From Mesorhizobium sp. (GTDB lineage Bacteria > Pseudomonadota > Alphaproteobacteria > Rhizobiales > Rhizobiaceae): 64,000 nt of DNA. This document shows, piece by piece, positions 45,401 to 53,613 of this stretch. Below the pieces are notes generated by a model. The model was not told where the DNA came from. It ran no database searches and saw only the letters and a program-made list of their open reading frames with translations. The DNA is taken from positions 17,278-81,277 of the forward strand of contig NZ_JANINM010000538.1 in assembly GCF_024509055.1 (NCBI RefSeq), read 5' to 3'. Position 1 is the stretch's first letter; every line of letters starts with the position of its first letter. Made by a program: the position numbers and the translations under genes.

Positions 45401-48400
45401 TGGCCTCCCGGCAGCGGATTGCCTGCCAGATCATCGATGCCGGTTCCGACCAGGTCGATTCCGACGGTCCCATCGCCGCTGCCAGTGTTGACCGCGACCG
45501 AATAATGCGTCGCGTCGATCTCCGTAACGGCAGCGATCGAAGCCCCGTTCACAGTGCTCGCCGGATCGACCTGGAACTGGCTGGCGTCAACGCCCGTCAC
45601 GGGCTCGGAGAAGGTGACGCTGTAGGAGACCTGCCCTGCGTTGGTCGGACCGCTTGAACCGGCGCGGTTGAAGCTCACAAGTTCCGGTGCAGTCGTGTCC
45701 AGGGTGAAGGTCAGCGATGCCGTACCTGTATTGCCTGCAGCGTCCGTCTCGCTCGCGACAACAGTGTGCGAACCGTCGGCGAGTCCGGTCGGCGCGAACG
45801 TCCAGTTGCCGCTGGCGTTGGCTGTCGCCGTCTGCGCGATCGGCGTGCCGTCCACAGTGAAGTGGACCACCGCGTTGGGATCGCCGGAGCCCGTCAGCGT
45901 GTCGTTGTTGGTGATCTTGTCGGTCGACGAGATTCCGGTGTCGTTCGCCAGGCCTTCCGTCACTTGGGGCGCTGTCTGGTCGAGACTGGCGGCGTTTCCG
46001 GCGACTGCCGTGAAGCTGTTGCCCGCCGGGTCTGTGGCAACCGCCAGCGTCGAGGTGATGGAACCGTCTGCAAGCGTGGTCAGATTGGCCGTATAGGCTG
46101 TCTGACCGCCGCTGACGCTGACTACCACGGTTTTGTTGTTGACATCGGTGAAGGTCACCGTGCCGCTGTCCTCCGGATCGAGCCCGGCGACCGTGAACGC
46201 TACCGCACCTGCTCCCGCCGACCCGATCGGGGCCGCCGCGTTGCCGTTGACTGTCAGCGAATGCGCAGCCTGCCCCGACGCCACTGGACCCTGCCTGACG
46301 AGCAGGGAGGTATACGGGGCACCGTAAGGAAGATAGCCCGCGGTGTCAGGAGCTTGCTGGCCCGGCGCCGACAACAAGAACGCTGTCGAACCGTACGAAG
46401 GATTATTGGTTGCCCAAAACGCAGCCTCGTGCGTGCCCGGGGAGACAGTGTCGGCCGTCAGGCCGTACACCTCACGTGAGCCGGTGGGCCAAACATCTCC
46501 AACGCCCAGGTCAGCCTCCAGCAAAGCGACCCCGGCGGCAGGATTTGCCGTAATGCCGAAGTCTGCCCAAAGTTGCTGGACTTCGGCGGCCGTGGCGTAG
46601 CGGTATCCTGCATAGAGCTGCCCGGCGCCGAGTTGACTGGAGACGGCATCGTAGGACTGGCCCGCGGTGAGGCCGACATTCAGCCATTCCAATCCTGTGT
46701 TTGTGTCGGCTGTCAGGGTTTGTGGACCGAACGAGCTGTTTAGCAACAGGAACTGTCCGGCTCCCGAGTCCTGATCAAGGGTCTCGGCGTTGCCCGCGAC
46801 TGGCGTGAAGGTGTTTCCCGCCGGATCGGCAGCGACAGCCAGCGAAGATGTGACCGTGCCGTCAGCCAGGCTCGCAAGGTTGGCCGAATAGGTCGTCTGT
46901 CCGCCCGTGACGTTGACTACCACGGTCTTGTTGTTGACATCGGTGAAGGTGACCGTGCCGCTGTCCTCGGAATCGAGCCCGGAGACCGTGAACGCCACCG
47001 TTCCGGCGCCCGCCGACCCGACAGGGGTTGCCGAGCTGCCGTTCACCGTCAACGTAAGCGCTGCCTGCTCGCCTGTGTCCTGATCGAGGCTGACCGCGTT
47101 GCCCGCGACTGGCGTGAAGCTGTTGCCTGCCGGGTCGGTGGCGACAGCCAGCGACGAGGTGATCGCACCATCGGCAAGCGATGTCAGGTTGGCCGAGTAG
47201 TTTGTCTGGCCACCCGTGACATTGACCGTCACGGTCTTGTTGTTGATATCGGTAAAAGTCACCGTGCCCGTATCCTCGGGATCGAGGCCTGCGACCGTGA
47301 ACGCCACCGTTCCAGCACCCGTCGACCCGATAGGCGTAGTTGAGTTTCCACTCACGGTCAGTCCAAGTGCAGCCTGCTCGCCGGCATCCGGGTCCGACAC
47401 CAGATTGACCGCAACCGTCTTGGTGTCAGTGCCGCCATCCGAGTCGGTCACCTGGAACGTGATCGTATCGGTGCCGGGCTGCACGCCCGGATTGTTGGAG
47501 GCGTAGGCGAGCGTGGCCAGCGCGGCGTTCACCTGTGCAAGCGTGCCCGTCACCGTGACGATGTTAGTGCCGGAACCCGTGACCGTCGCTCCCTCCGGCA
47601 ACATTGTGAAATCTGTGCCGTTATTGGCGGAGTGACTTACCTGAACCGTGAACCTCTCGCCAAAATTGTCGGCGTCCGGGTCGACGACGCTGCCGGAAAT
47701 TCCCAGCGCATTGCCCACCGTGACGGTCTGGGCGCCCGGAACCGTCAATGACGGGGTATCGTCAGCAGGCGGAGGCGGGGCGGCCGCGTTCGTGGTGACG
47801 TTGTTGCCTGAGACGTTGAACGTGTACCCGGTGTAGTCGCCAAGCAGCCTGAGGTTCGCAATGACGTTCGATGCGGCGTCCTTGACTTCGAGGGTGGTCA
47901 GCCCGCCACTGTACGAGACGGGCGTCGCGCTGGCTGCATTCGCGAGTTCGACTATGTCGTTGCCCGAAGGGGAGGAGCCAAACCCTGAAATGATGCCGGA
48001 GAACTGGCCGGGCTGGTCGATCTTGAGCGTGTAGTCGAACGACCCGCCGTTGTTGAACGTTACCCTTTCCGTCGACGCCACGGAGGATCCGAACTCGAGC
48101 GTTGAGCCGTATTCTATGACCGCGGACCCGCTGCCGGAAACCGGGCCTTGCAGGTCCACGGTCCCGTATTGCGCCGTCAACGTGCCGTCATTCGTTGCCG
48201 CGCCCGATATGTTCAGCGCCGCCAACTGGCCGGGCGCCCCTGCGATCACGATGGTGCCTGTACTCTGATTGTTGAGTCCTGTCGCCGAGATGGTTCCGCC
48301 GGGGGCCTGCCCGCCGTCCGTGATCGCACCGCTGTTCGTGAGCGTGCCGCCGATCGAGAGGCTGCCTATTGTTGAACCTGAGTCCTCGACCTGCACCGAT

Positions 48401-49425
48401 CCGCTGTTGGTTAAGCCGCCCGTGGTCGCCACCGTGCCGCCGATAAGCTGGAAGGAACCCTCGACCGTTGAAAGCCCTTGCAACGCGCTGTTGCTGCCGG
48501 GCGAGGTGGCGTCCTCGACAAAGTCGCTTGGCCCTCCGATTCCCAGTTGAGCCCCCGCGGCGATGTCGGTGATTTGTCCGCTCGCGAATTCCAGGACCGC
48601 GTTGCTGCCTTCAAGCTGGACGTTCCCGGTCACCACGCCAGCCGTTCCGAACCCGGCCGGGCCTGTTATGTCCAGCGTTGCCTGCTGGCCGAAGGATGTC
48701 GCGATCTGCAGGTTGCCGGTGTTGTTGAACCCGGTTGCCGTGACTGTCGTGCCATCGCCGACAGAGACGGTGCCGCTGTTCGTGATAGTCCCTCCTATGG
48801 TGACGGCACCGGTCTTGCCGTCGTTGAAGTAATCGCCAATGGCCCAGAATATTCCGCTGTTCGTGAGATTGCCGGTCGTTTGCAGCGTGCCGCCGCCCAA
48901 CAGTTCAAAAGTCCCTTCGACCGTGGAGAGACCTTGCAGGGCGCTGTTGGTCGTCAGCGAACCTGCGTCCGCCACCAGCGCATTCGGTCCGTAAAGCAGG
49001 AGGCTCCCGTATTGCGCTATGTCGGTGATCTGCCCGCTGGAGAACTCGAGGAGTGCGTTGGTTGGGTGAGCTCCGTCACCGAGGGAGATGTTGCCCGTCA
49101 GCACGCCCGGGGTTCCGAAACCCGCCGGGGCCAACACGTCGACGACGGCCTGTACACTGTTGCCTACGAGATTCAGGTGGCCAGCCGTGGCGACCAGGCC
49201 GCCATAGACTGTCAGCGTGGCGCTGTCCTGAACCGTCAATGTTGTCCCGGCATTGTCGAGCGTGAGCTGATTGACGGCCTCGTTCGACGAAACCGTCACC
49301 GTCTCGGTCCCGCTTCCGACAAAGGAGGCGTCGCTCGTCGCGTCCGGAACTCCCGTCGGAGACCAGTCCGTCGAGGTCCCCCAGTCACCGCTCGTCCCGT
49401 CAATCCATGTAAATGTGGCCGTCAT
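42409..49425 (-). CDS. Giant type I-secreted repeat protein (adhesin-like)
   Basis: A 2338-residue secreted protein without an N-terminal signal peptide. Residues 1-560 are strand-rich Gly/Thr/Ser passenger-like repeats (ALQGLSTVEG recurs). About 560-680 resemble a cadherin-like region. About 680-1155 contain three copies of a ~105-residue repeat (TGAGTVAFTVAGLDPEDTGT and relatives), with a ~150-residue foreign module between copies two and three. About 1155-1350 are Ig-like. About 1355-1675 are eight FG-GAP/VCBS-type repeats (DLNGDGKADLI, LLGNGDGTFQ), likely calcium binding. About 1690-1990 are three further Ig-like repeats. The last ~65 residues (LLVNYMASAFPQGGHGLGSS, ending LAQPHHA) fit a type I secretion signal. 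ATG 49425 follows GGGAGG. It is probably a surface adhesin for biofilm or root attachment. Confidence 0.9.
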   Translation of the reverse strand: MTATFTWIDGTSGDWGTSTDWSPTGVPDATSDASFVGSGTETVTVSSNEAVNQLTLDNAGTTLTVQDSATLTVYGGLVATAGHLNLVGNSVQAVVDVLAPAGFGTPGVLTGNISLGDGAHPTNALLEFSSGQITDIAQYGSLLLYGPNALVADAGSLTTNSALQGLSTVEGTFELLGGGTLQTTGNLTNSGIFWAIGDYFNDGKTGAVTIGGTITNSGTVSVGDGTTVTATGFNNTGNLQIATSFGQQATLDITGPAGFGTAGVVTGNVQLEGSNAVLEFASGQITDIAAGAQLGIGGPSDFVEDATSPGSNSALQGLSTVEGSFQLIGGTVATTGGLTNSGSVQVEDSGSTIGSLSIGGTLTNSGAITDGGQAPGGTISATGLNNQSTGTIVIAGAPGQLAALNISGAATNDGTLTAQYGTVDLQGPVSGSGSAVIEYGSTLEFGSSVASTERVTFNNGGSFDYTLKIDQPGQFSGIISGFGSSPSGNDIVELANAASATPVSYSGGLTTLEVKDAASNVIANLRLLGDYTGYTFNVSGNNVTTNAAAPPPPADDTPSLTVPGAQTVTVGNALGISGSVVDPDADNFGERFTVQVSHSANNGTDFTMLPEGATVTGSGTNIVTVTGTLAQVNAALATLAYASNNPGVQPGTDTITFQVTDSDGGTDTKTVAVNLVSDPDAGEQAALGLTVSGNSTTPIGSTGAGTVAFTVAGLDPEDTGTVTFTDINNKTVTVNVTGGQTNYSANLTSLADGAITSSLAVATDPAGNSFTPVAGNAVSLDQDTGEQAALTLTVNGSSATPVGSAGAGTVAFTVSGLDSEDSGTVTFTDVNNKTVVVNVTGGQTTYSANLASLADGTVTSSLAVAADPAGNTFTPVAGNAETLDQDSGAGQFLLLNSSFGPQTLTADTNTGLEWLNVGLTAGQSYDAVSSQLGAGQLYAGYRYATAAEVQQLWADFGITANPAAGVALLEADLGVGDVWPTGSREVYGLTADTVSPGTHEAAFWATNNPSYGSTAFLLSAPGQQAPDTAGYLPYGAPYTSLLVRQGPVASGQAAHSLTVNGNAAAPIGSAGAGAVAFTVAGLDPEDSGTVTFTDVNNKTVVVSVSGGQTAYTANLTTLADGSITSTLAVATDPAGNSFTAVAGNAASLDQTAPQVTEGLANDTGISSTDKITNNDTLTGSGDPNAVVHFTVDGTPIAQTATANASGNWTFAPTGLADGSHTVVASETDAAGNTGTASLTFTLDTTAPELVSFNRAGSSGPTNAGQVSYSVTFSEPVTGVDASQFQVDPASTVNGASIAAVTEIDATHYSVAVNTGSGDGTVGIDLVGTGIDDLAGNPLPGGQFKPQVTLPTAAGPLFPVIADVNGDGKADIIVSDLNADTISVLLGNGDGTFQTAHQYVASAYSLTVGDLTGNGKEDIVAADPGGGVSVLMGNGDGTFQSPVHYAGGGNDETVSIGDLNGDGKADLILADNAGGVVTLLGNGDGTFQPYKEIATGGETTSVAVGDLNGDGKLDVVSSNFGTNDIAVLLGNGDGTFQPQVHVGSGNRPNSVHLVDLNGDGKLDLVWVNEGSGTVSVMLGNGDGTFQKETDYAAGAGARTVTIVDLNGDGKLDLAVANQGGNSVSVLYGNGDGTFQNQVTYAAGTQTYGIAAGDLNGDGRPDLVAANLGGNDLSLFFNTPPAIPGPTYTIDKTPPQATVSLDHSTVNLAAETAVVTFAFSEAVTGFGLSSVTENGGSLSNLQTSDGGKTYTATFTATNGIDISNADVAVNANGYQDLAGNEGGAASTGSFTVDTVAPSVSATTNNSDVNLAHGTATVTFSFSEAPTDFSLAHVSATGGTLSNLQQVNATTYTATFTGSAATDIGTASVAVDNAWHENNGNAGTSGRTASFVVDTVTPSVAVSINNSHLTLSARTATVTFSFSEAPVSFVLADTAAVGGALSNLQKVNATTYTATFTAAANTLISNASVSVAGSSWQEGNGNPGAGGATASFIVDTLDHWTNAAGGSWSTASNWGNGVPAAGVAADIDRSGTYTLTISGAAATYGLLVNDAGATVSDNKNGALALAGTGGSNGALTISAGTFALAGGSLAAGSILIASGGVLQISQSYALAETITDNGAITLASATSKGITATFNGGLGGSGKVTVQNGATAVIGTAVIGPGSFTLANTGNLEFASSDTENVTFAAGATGTLKLDHSLTGPFTGKISGLTPNNAVDLADLSFVKGKTTAVYTGTTAGGTLKISNGTQSVSLSLVGDYTHSTWKLSKDSSGTGTLVIDPSAAPAPPLVASVPESRGPDLALLVNYMASAFPQGGHGLGSSLIGDASLAAISQQGFLAQPHHA
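44400..45360 (-). repeat. FG-GAP/VCBS-type repeat array in the giant secreted protein
   Basis: Eight consecutive ~40-residue units, most with DLNGDGK(A/L)D and (L/Y)GNGDGTFQ, the Asp-rich loop pattern of calcium-binding beta-propeller blades. The DNA repeats at a ~120-bp period. Confidence 0.85.
45960..47400 (-). repeat. Three ~320-bp coding repeats in the giant secreted protein
   Basis: Each unit encodes a Gly/Thr-rich block with TVAFTVAGLDPEDTGTVTFT, NNKTVVVNVTGGQ, and SLAVATDPAGNSFTPVAGNA. Two lie in tandem (about 46770-47400) and the third is at about 45960-46270, separated by an insert. Near-identity between copies makes them prone to recombination and to assembly collapse. Confidence 0.85.
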
Positions 49426-49547
49426 GATTGCCTCCCAGCGTGAGACGGACGGGTCGAAATCGGTTTCTTCTGGGGTGCCATCTTCGTGGCGCTCAGCTTC
49501 CCCGGGCCCGTTGATGCTTCAACGGTGCTCCCGCCAGTTCAGCAGCG

Positions 49548-49567
49548 CATCACCCAAATAGGGTAGG
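49548..49567 (-). promoter_or_regulatory. 20-bp dyad upstream of the giant secreted-protein gene
   Basis: Read on the minus strand: CCTACCCTATTTGGGTGATG, one mismatch to CATNCCCNNTNTGGGNNATG. An 18-base stretch, TACCCTATTTGGGTGATG, is identical to the site upstream of the methyltransferase gene at 54738-54757 in gene orientation. It lies 122 bases before the adhesin start. Confidence 0.78.
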
Positions 49568-50069
49568 ATCGCTGGAAAACCTTGCCGGAAGCGGGAACTG
49601 CGAGAAATCCATAAAGGGGAACGCAGGCGCTCTACTTGTCTTGAGGTATTAGATCTCGTCAGCGTGCAGTAGCGAACGGCGGGATGCAGGCGACGACAGA
49701 ACCCGGGAACGCGCCAGTGCCTGCTCCCTTGATGAAGCTGCTTTCAGGGATGCGTATAATTTCCCGAACACTCCTGTCTAGAGAGTATCATTGTGCCTGT
49801 TCACTAGGCCTAGGCTGTTGAGTGGAACGCGTCATTGCATCGCACACCCTGAATACAGGGCCTTGGCCGTCCTCCTCAACAAGCAGCCAAAGGAGGGTCG
49901 CGACCCTACGACGCGCGCCGCCTATTACCCGAGTCCAGGCGACACTCAACGGCATCATGCCGCCGCGCGTAGAGGCGCCGTCAATAATGATTACAGCCCC
50001 TATCTTTCCCTGCATCACGCAATTGTGAGGACTGCACCGGCCGAAGAGTACCGTTGGGCCGTGAAGAAG

Positions 50070-50089
50070 CATCCTCCATTTGAGCTATG
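50070..50089 (+). promoter_or_regulatory. 20-bp dyad upstream of LuxR paralogue 2, degenerate
   Basis: Reads CATCCTCCATTTGAGCTATG: two mismatches to the consensus, one in each core triplet. It is followed by TTGAGGTATTGCTAA (50104-50118), which recurs at the same place before paralogue 3 and the pseudogene copy. 70 bases before the start codon. Confidence 0.6.
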
Positions 50090-50159
50090 TGGAGTATGTT
50101 TGTTTGAGGTATTGCTAAAGTAGCATGGTCGTTTCCCTTGGAGAGGGGCGGGCGGCTCG

Positions 50160-51275
50160 ATGTCTATCGCAGACGAGTCACTGCCCGTCGGCGTACGACG
50201 GGCGCTTGAAGCGCTATACTCAGCCGTGGCGGCACCCGAGACCTGGGCGTCGGCGCTACACCAGATGGCGCGTGCCACCAATTCGGTTGGATGTTTGTTC
50301 TATCCTCGCAACCAGGCTCGAGCCTTGCTTCATCTGCCTGTCTCGCCCGACCTGCGTCAATTCATCGATGCCTACGTGCAGGGTGGGTGGTTCCAGATCG
50401 ACCCGCGGTCGCTGCGCGGCTGGCACGTTGCCGATCAGGGACAGATCCTGATCACGGACGACGACCTTACAACGCCCGACGAACGGAACTCGTCGCCCTA
50501 TTTCCAGGACTTTCAGCGCGTCTGGAAGCTTCCCGAATTCGCCGCTGTCGCCTTCAAAGCTGACAACCACCAATGGTGCATGTCGCTGCTGCGGGACTCA
50601 CTGCAAGGGCCCATGGGGGCGGATGAAAGAGCGACCTTGGTGGCGCTCTCTTCCCATTTCGGAAGGGTCATAGAACTCGCCACCCTGTTTGACCGCCGCC
50701 GGGGTGCGGAGCAGATCGGCACGCTCGAGCTGGCTGGGATCGCTGCAATGCTGTTGGACTGGAATGGAACCGTGGCGGCGCTCACGACCGCCGCGGAGGC
50801 CCTTCTTGGCCCAGACGTCTCCGTCCGAGGCGGCCAGCTGCATATCCTGGACGGCGCGGCCAATCGGCAGATGGCGGATGCCGTAACCGCCTTGCGCGCG
50901 GGCCGTACGCAACCCCGCCAGTTCATCGTGGTCAGACGGGAGGACAAGCGACCGATCGTCATCCAGGTCACCGAACTTCCCAAGCTGCTGTCCGGCGCGT
51001 TCGGACGTGCAGGAGTACTCCTGCGTCTCTTCGATGGCGACCGAAAGCTGATGACTGCCAAAGAGGCTTTGAACATGGCGTTCGGCCTGACCGCCGCCGA
51101 AGCCCGGCTTGCTGTCGAGTTGGGGCATGAGCACTCGATCGACAACATCGCGGAAAAGTTCGCGGTAAGCGCGCAAACAGCCCGCGTGCAGCTGAAGTCG
51201 GTCCTCCGCAAAACCGGAACCCACAAGCAATCGGAGCTTGTCGCGTTGATGGCGAACATGCCTCGCAAGGAATAG
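50160..51275 (+). CDS. LuxR-family HTH regulator, paralogue 2
   Basis: A 371-residue regulator. The C-terminal HTH (FGLTAAEARLAVELGHEHSI, then FAVSAQTARVQLKSVLRKTG) is of the LuxR type. The N-terminus is a sensor-like region not resembling an acyl-homoserine-lactone domain (VGCLFYPRNQARALLHLPVS; GGWFQIDPRSLRGW). By eye it is very similar along its whole length to the next gene, so the pair arose by tandem duplication. ATG 50160 has AGGGGCGGG upstream. Its promoter carries a degenerate copy of the shared dyad, so it may be autoregulated or cross-regulated. Confidence 0.9.
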   Translation: MSIADESLPVGVRRALEALYSAVAAPETWASALHQMARATNSVGCLFYPRNQARALLHLPVSPDLRQFIDAYVQGGWFQIDPRSLRGWHVADQGQILITDDDLTTPDERNSSPYFQDFQRVWKLPEFAAVAFKADNHQWCMSLLRDSLQGPMGADERATLVALSSHFGRVIELATLFDRRRGAEQIGTLELAGIAAMLLDWNGTVAALTTAAEALLGPDVSVRGGQLHILDGAANRQMADAVTALRAGRTQPRQFIVVRREDKRPIVIQVTELPKLLSGAFGRAGVLLRLFDGDRKLMTAKEALNMAFGLTAAEARLAVELGHEHSIDNIAEKFAVSAQTARVQLKSVLRKTGTHKQSELVALMANMPRKE

Positions 51276-51434
51276 CCAGGAAGGAACCTCGGCCGCCGAA
51301 GCAGCCCATGCGGCAGGTTCGCGGACAAGGCGGCGGTCGCGAGGCATTGGACTGAGAACGGCGGCCAGACATCGGCGGTGCGTCGCAGTGCTCGCGGCCA
51401 TGCATGGGCATTTCCATCCGAGTTATATGCTGGC

Positions 51435-51454
51435 CATCCCCCGTCTGGGGTATG
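51435..51454 (+). promoter_or_regulatory. 20-bp dyad upstream of LuxR paralogue 3
   Basis: CATCCCCCGTCTGGGGTATG, a full match to the fixed positions of CATNCCCNNTNTGGGNNATG. TTGAGGTATTGCTAA follows at 51469-51483, 15 bases downstream. It is 63 bases before the start codon. A decayed second copy may lie just upstream (51411-51430). Confidence 0.75.
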
Positions 51455-51517
51455 AGCGCTTTCCCTGATTGAGGTATTGCTAAGGTGGGGTCCTGTTCCG
51501 GGAAGGTTGGATGAACC

Positions 51518-52633
51518 ATGCCCAATGCAGACGAGTCGTTGCCAATAGACGTGCAGTTGGCGCTGGAGGCGCTCTATGCGGCGGTTGCCGCTCCCGAGAC
51601 CTGGGCGCTGGCACTCCACCAGATGGCAAGGGCCACGAATTCGGTCGGGTGCTGCTTCTATCCCCGCAATCAGGCCCTCTCCCTGCTCCACCTTCCTGTA
51701 TCGCCTGACCTGCGGGAGTTCGTCGACGCATACGTGCAGGGAGGCTGGTTCCAGATCGATCCCCACGCCATGCGCGGGTGGTGCATGGCCGAGGAAGGCC
51801 GGACGCTTGTTTTGCAGGACGACATCTTCCCGGGCCTGGAGCGGAATAAGTCGCTTTATTTCCATGACTTCCTGCAGGCCTGGAAGCTTCCGGACTGGGC
51901 CGCTGTCGCCTTCAAGGCTGACAACCATTTCTGGTGCATGTCGCTGCTGCGCGACGCGAGACAAGGTCCGGTGGTGGCGGACCAAACGCAAATCCTTATG
52001 GCGCTCGCGCCCCACTTCACCAGGGTCATCGAGCTCGCGACCTTGTTCGATCGCCGACGGAGCGCGGAGCAGATCGGCACGCTCGAGATGACCGGGATCG
52101 CTGCGATGCTTCTCGACTGGAAAGGAACTGTCACGGCGCTCACTACCGCAGCCGAGGCTCTCATAGGCACCGACATATCCGTTCGCGGCGGCCAGTTGTA
52201 TATCGTGGACGGGGCGGCCAACCGACAGATGTCGGACGTCGTGGCCGCCCTGCGCGCAGGCTTGCTGCCGCCACAGCAGTTCGTCGTGGTCAAACGGGAA
52301 GGCAAGCACCCGATAGTCATCCAGGTCACCGAGCTTCCCAAACTGCTGTCCGGCGCATTCGGACGGGCCGGGGTCCTCTTGCGCCTCTTCGACGGTGAAC
52401 GGAAGTTGACGGCAGCCAAAGAGGCTCTGAACATGGCGTTCGGGCTGACGCCTGCCGAGGCCAGGCTGGCCGTCGAGTTGGGTCATGAGCACTCGATCGA
52501 CAACATCGCGGAAAGGTTCTCGGTAAGCGCTCAAACTGCCCGCACTCAGCTGAGGTCAGTCCTGCGAAAAACTGGAACGCACAAGCAGTCGGAGCTTGTC
52601 GCCTTGATGGCGAATATGCCTCGATCAAGATAG
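51518..52633 (+). CDS. LuxR-family HTH regulator, paralogue 3
   Basis: A 371-residue tandem duplicate of the preceding regulator, with the same HTH (FGLTPAEARLAVELGHEHSI, then FSVSAQTARTQLRSVLRKTG) and the same N-terminal region (GGWFQIDPHAMRGWCMAEEG). Differences cluster in the middle of the N-terminal domain (residues 80-125), compatible with different effectors. The start is ATG 51518 with GGAAGG about 12 bases upstream. Its promoter has a full dyad match. Together with paralogue 2 and the decayed copy downstream it forms a local expansion. Confidence 0.9.
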   Translation: MPNADESLPIDVQLALEALYAAVAAPETWALALHQMARATNSVGCCFYPRNQALSLLHLPVSPDLREFVDAYVQGGWFQIDPHAMRGWCMAEEGRTLVLQDDIFPGLERNKSLYFHDFLQAWKLPDWAAVAFKADNHFWCMSLLRDARQGPVVADQTQILMALAPHFTRVIELATLFDRRRSAEQIGTLEMTGIAAMLLDWKGTVTALTTAAEALIGTDISVRGGQLYIVDGAANRQMSDVVAALRAGLLPPQQFVVVKREGKHPIVIQVTELPKLLSGAFGRAGVLLRLFDGERKLTAAKEALNMAFGLTPAEARLAVELGHEHSIDNIAERFSVSAQTARTQLRSVLRKTGTHKQSELVALMANMPRSR

Positions 52634-52743
52634 CAGGAACCATGTCAGCTGATCTGTCCATCTGGCAGTCCTCGAACATCTATGGCGGACGAGCGGCATT
52701 GGATTGCCGCGAGCGCCATCCCCGTTTCTTGGAAAGAGCGATC

Positions 52744-52953
52744 TCACCCCTGCTGTGCAGGTCGGGATGATAAGCCCTCGCATGCCGAGGGCCCAGCCAT
52801 GATGTTCAACAACGTCGAATACCGTATCGCCTCTCTTTGGGTGAGGCCGTGGAAAACGTAGCCATCGAACTCGGCAACGTTTCCTCGCACAGCATCCCAA
52901 ACTAGCCATTCTCCACTGGGGTCGCACAGTGGTTCGTAAGGGCCCCCGCCCAT
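52744..52953 (-). CDS. Small hypothetical protein
   Basis: A 69-residue protein with a coding-like pattern: GPYEPLCDPSGEWLVWDAVR, FDGYVFHGLTQREAIRYSTL, LNIMAG. The W-V-W-D and G-L-x-x-x-x-A pattern resembles short rhizobial hypothetical proteins of unknown function. The ATG at 52953 lacks a good ribosome site. It lies opposite the LuxR genes in a decaying intergenic stretch, so it could also be a remnant. Confidence 0.45.
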   Translation of the reverse strand: MGGGPYEPLCDPSGEWLVWDAVRGNVAEFDGYVFHGLTQREAIRYSTLLNIMAGPSACEGLSSRPAQQG

Positions 52954-53039
52954 TAGGGTAACGTTCCCGATCCTAACCTCCTTGCCGCAGGTGGGACGCC
53001 TCCTGTGCGCAACAGATTAGCCGTTCAGTCATGCAGAGG

Positions 53040-53059
53040 CATCCCCCATTTGAGTTATG
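53040..53059 (+). promoter_or_regulatory. 20-bp dyad upstream of the decayed LuxR copy, site 1
   Basis: CATCCCCCATTTGAGTTATG, one mismatch to the consensus (GAG for GGG). Retained although the gene it served is dead. Confidence 0.65.
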
Positions 53060-53066
53060 TGCTGGC

Positions 53067-53086
53067 CATCCCCCGTCTAGGGCTTC
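53067..53086 (+). promoter_or_regulatory. 20-bp dyad upstream of the decayed LuxR copy, site 2
   Basis: CATCCCCCGTCTAGGGCTTC, matching the left half fully and the right half partly. TTGAGGTATTGCTAA follows at 53091-53105, exactly as before paralogue 3, so the promoter was copied with the gene. Confidence 0.55.
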
Positions 53087-53141
53087 TCGATTGAGGTATT
53101 GCTAAAATAGAGTGCCTCTCTCGGGAAGGTTGGGTAGAACC

Positions 53142-53440
53142 ATGCCCATTGCAGGCCGATAGAGGTGCAGTTGGCGCTGGAGGCGATCTGTGCGCCGGTT
53201 GCCGCTCCAGATACTTGGGCGTCGGCGCTACACCAGATGGAGCGTGCCGCCAATTCGGTCGGGTGTTGTTTCTATCCTCGCGATCAGGCCCGCGCCTTGC
53301 TTTACCTGCCCGTCTCGTCTGACCTGCGGGACATGTCCATGCCTACATGCAAGGTGGCTGGTTCCAGATCGATCCACATGCTATGCGTGGGTGGCGTATG
53401 GCCGAGACAGGCCGGACACTGCTTGTGCGAGCTTGGGGAC
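53142..53440 (+). pseudogene. Decayed N-terminal fragment of a fourth LuxR paralogue
   Basis: Clear DNA and protein similarity to the first ~90 codons of paralogues 2 and 3 (VAAPDTWASALHQMERAANS, CCFYPRDQARALLYLPVS; in another frame GGWFQIDPHAMRGWRMAETG). An apparent 8-base deletion shortly after the ATG at 53142 creates an early stop. A second frameshift lies near 53330. The rest of the gene, including the HTH, is missing. It is a duplicate that has died. Confidence 0.85.
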
Positions 53441-53613
53441 TAGGCGCGACGCCAGACCAGAGAGTCCGGTGGTACAATCGGGCCTCGCTGCGAAAGGGAT
53501 GGCGGATTGCAATGCCCTGGCAGCGTTAGTCGGACGCGCCGCTGCTACAGCGGAAGTGATGAAAGCTTGTCGGCGACTGACATCGCAGCAACTCGAGTTG
53601 TCGCCCGATGGTG

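Larger units (their letters stand above)
49426..50159. other. Divergent control region between the secreted giant and LuxR paralogue 2
   Basis: About 730 bases with no convincing gene. It contains two copies of the shared dyad (49548-49567 for the minus-strand gene, 50070-50089 for the plus-strand regulator) and the element TTGAGGTATTGCTAA at 50104-50118. A 94-codon open frame on the minus strand (49788-50072) lacks coding features and was not accepted. Confidence 0.6.

Noticed and set aside
49788..50072. A 94-codon minus-strand gene in the divergent promoter region
   Set aside because: No ribosome site or similarity; it overlaps the regulatory dyad at 50070.
50160..52633. LuxR paralogues as acyl-homoserine-lactone receptors
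   Set aside because: Their N-terminal regions lack the autoinducer-domain pattern and no LuxI-type synthase is in the window.
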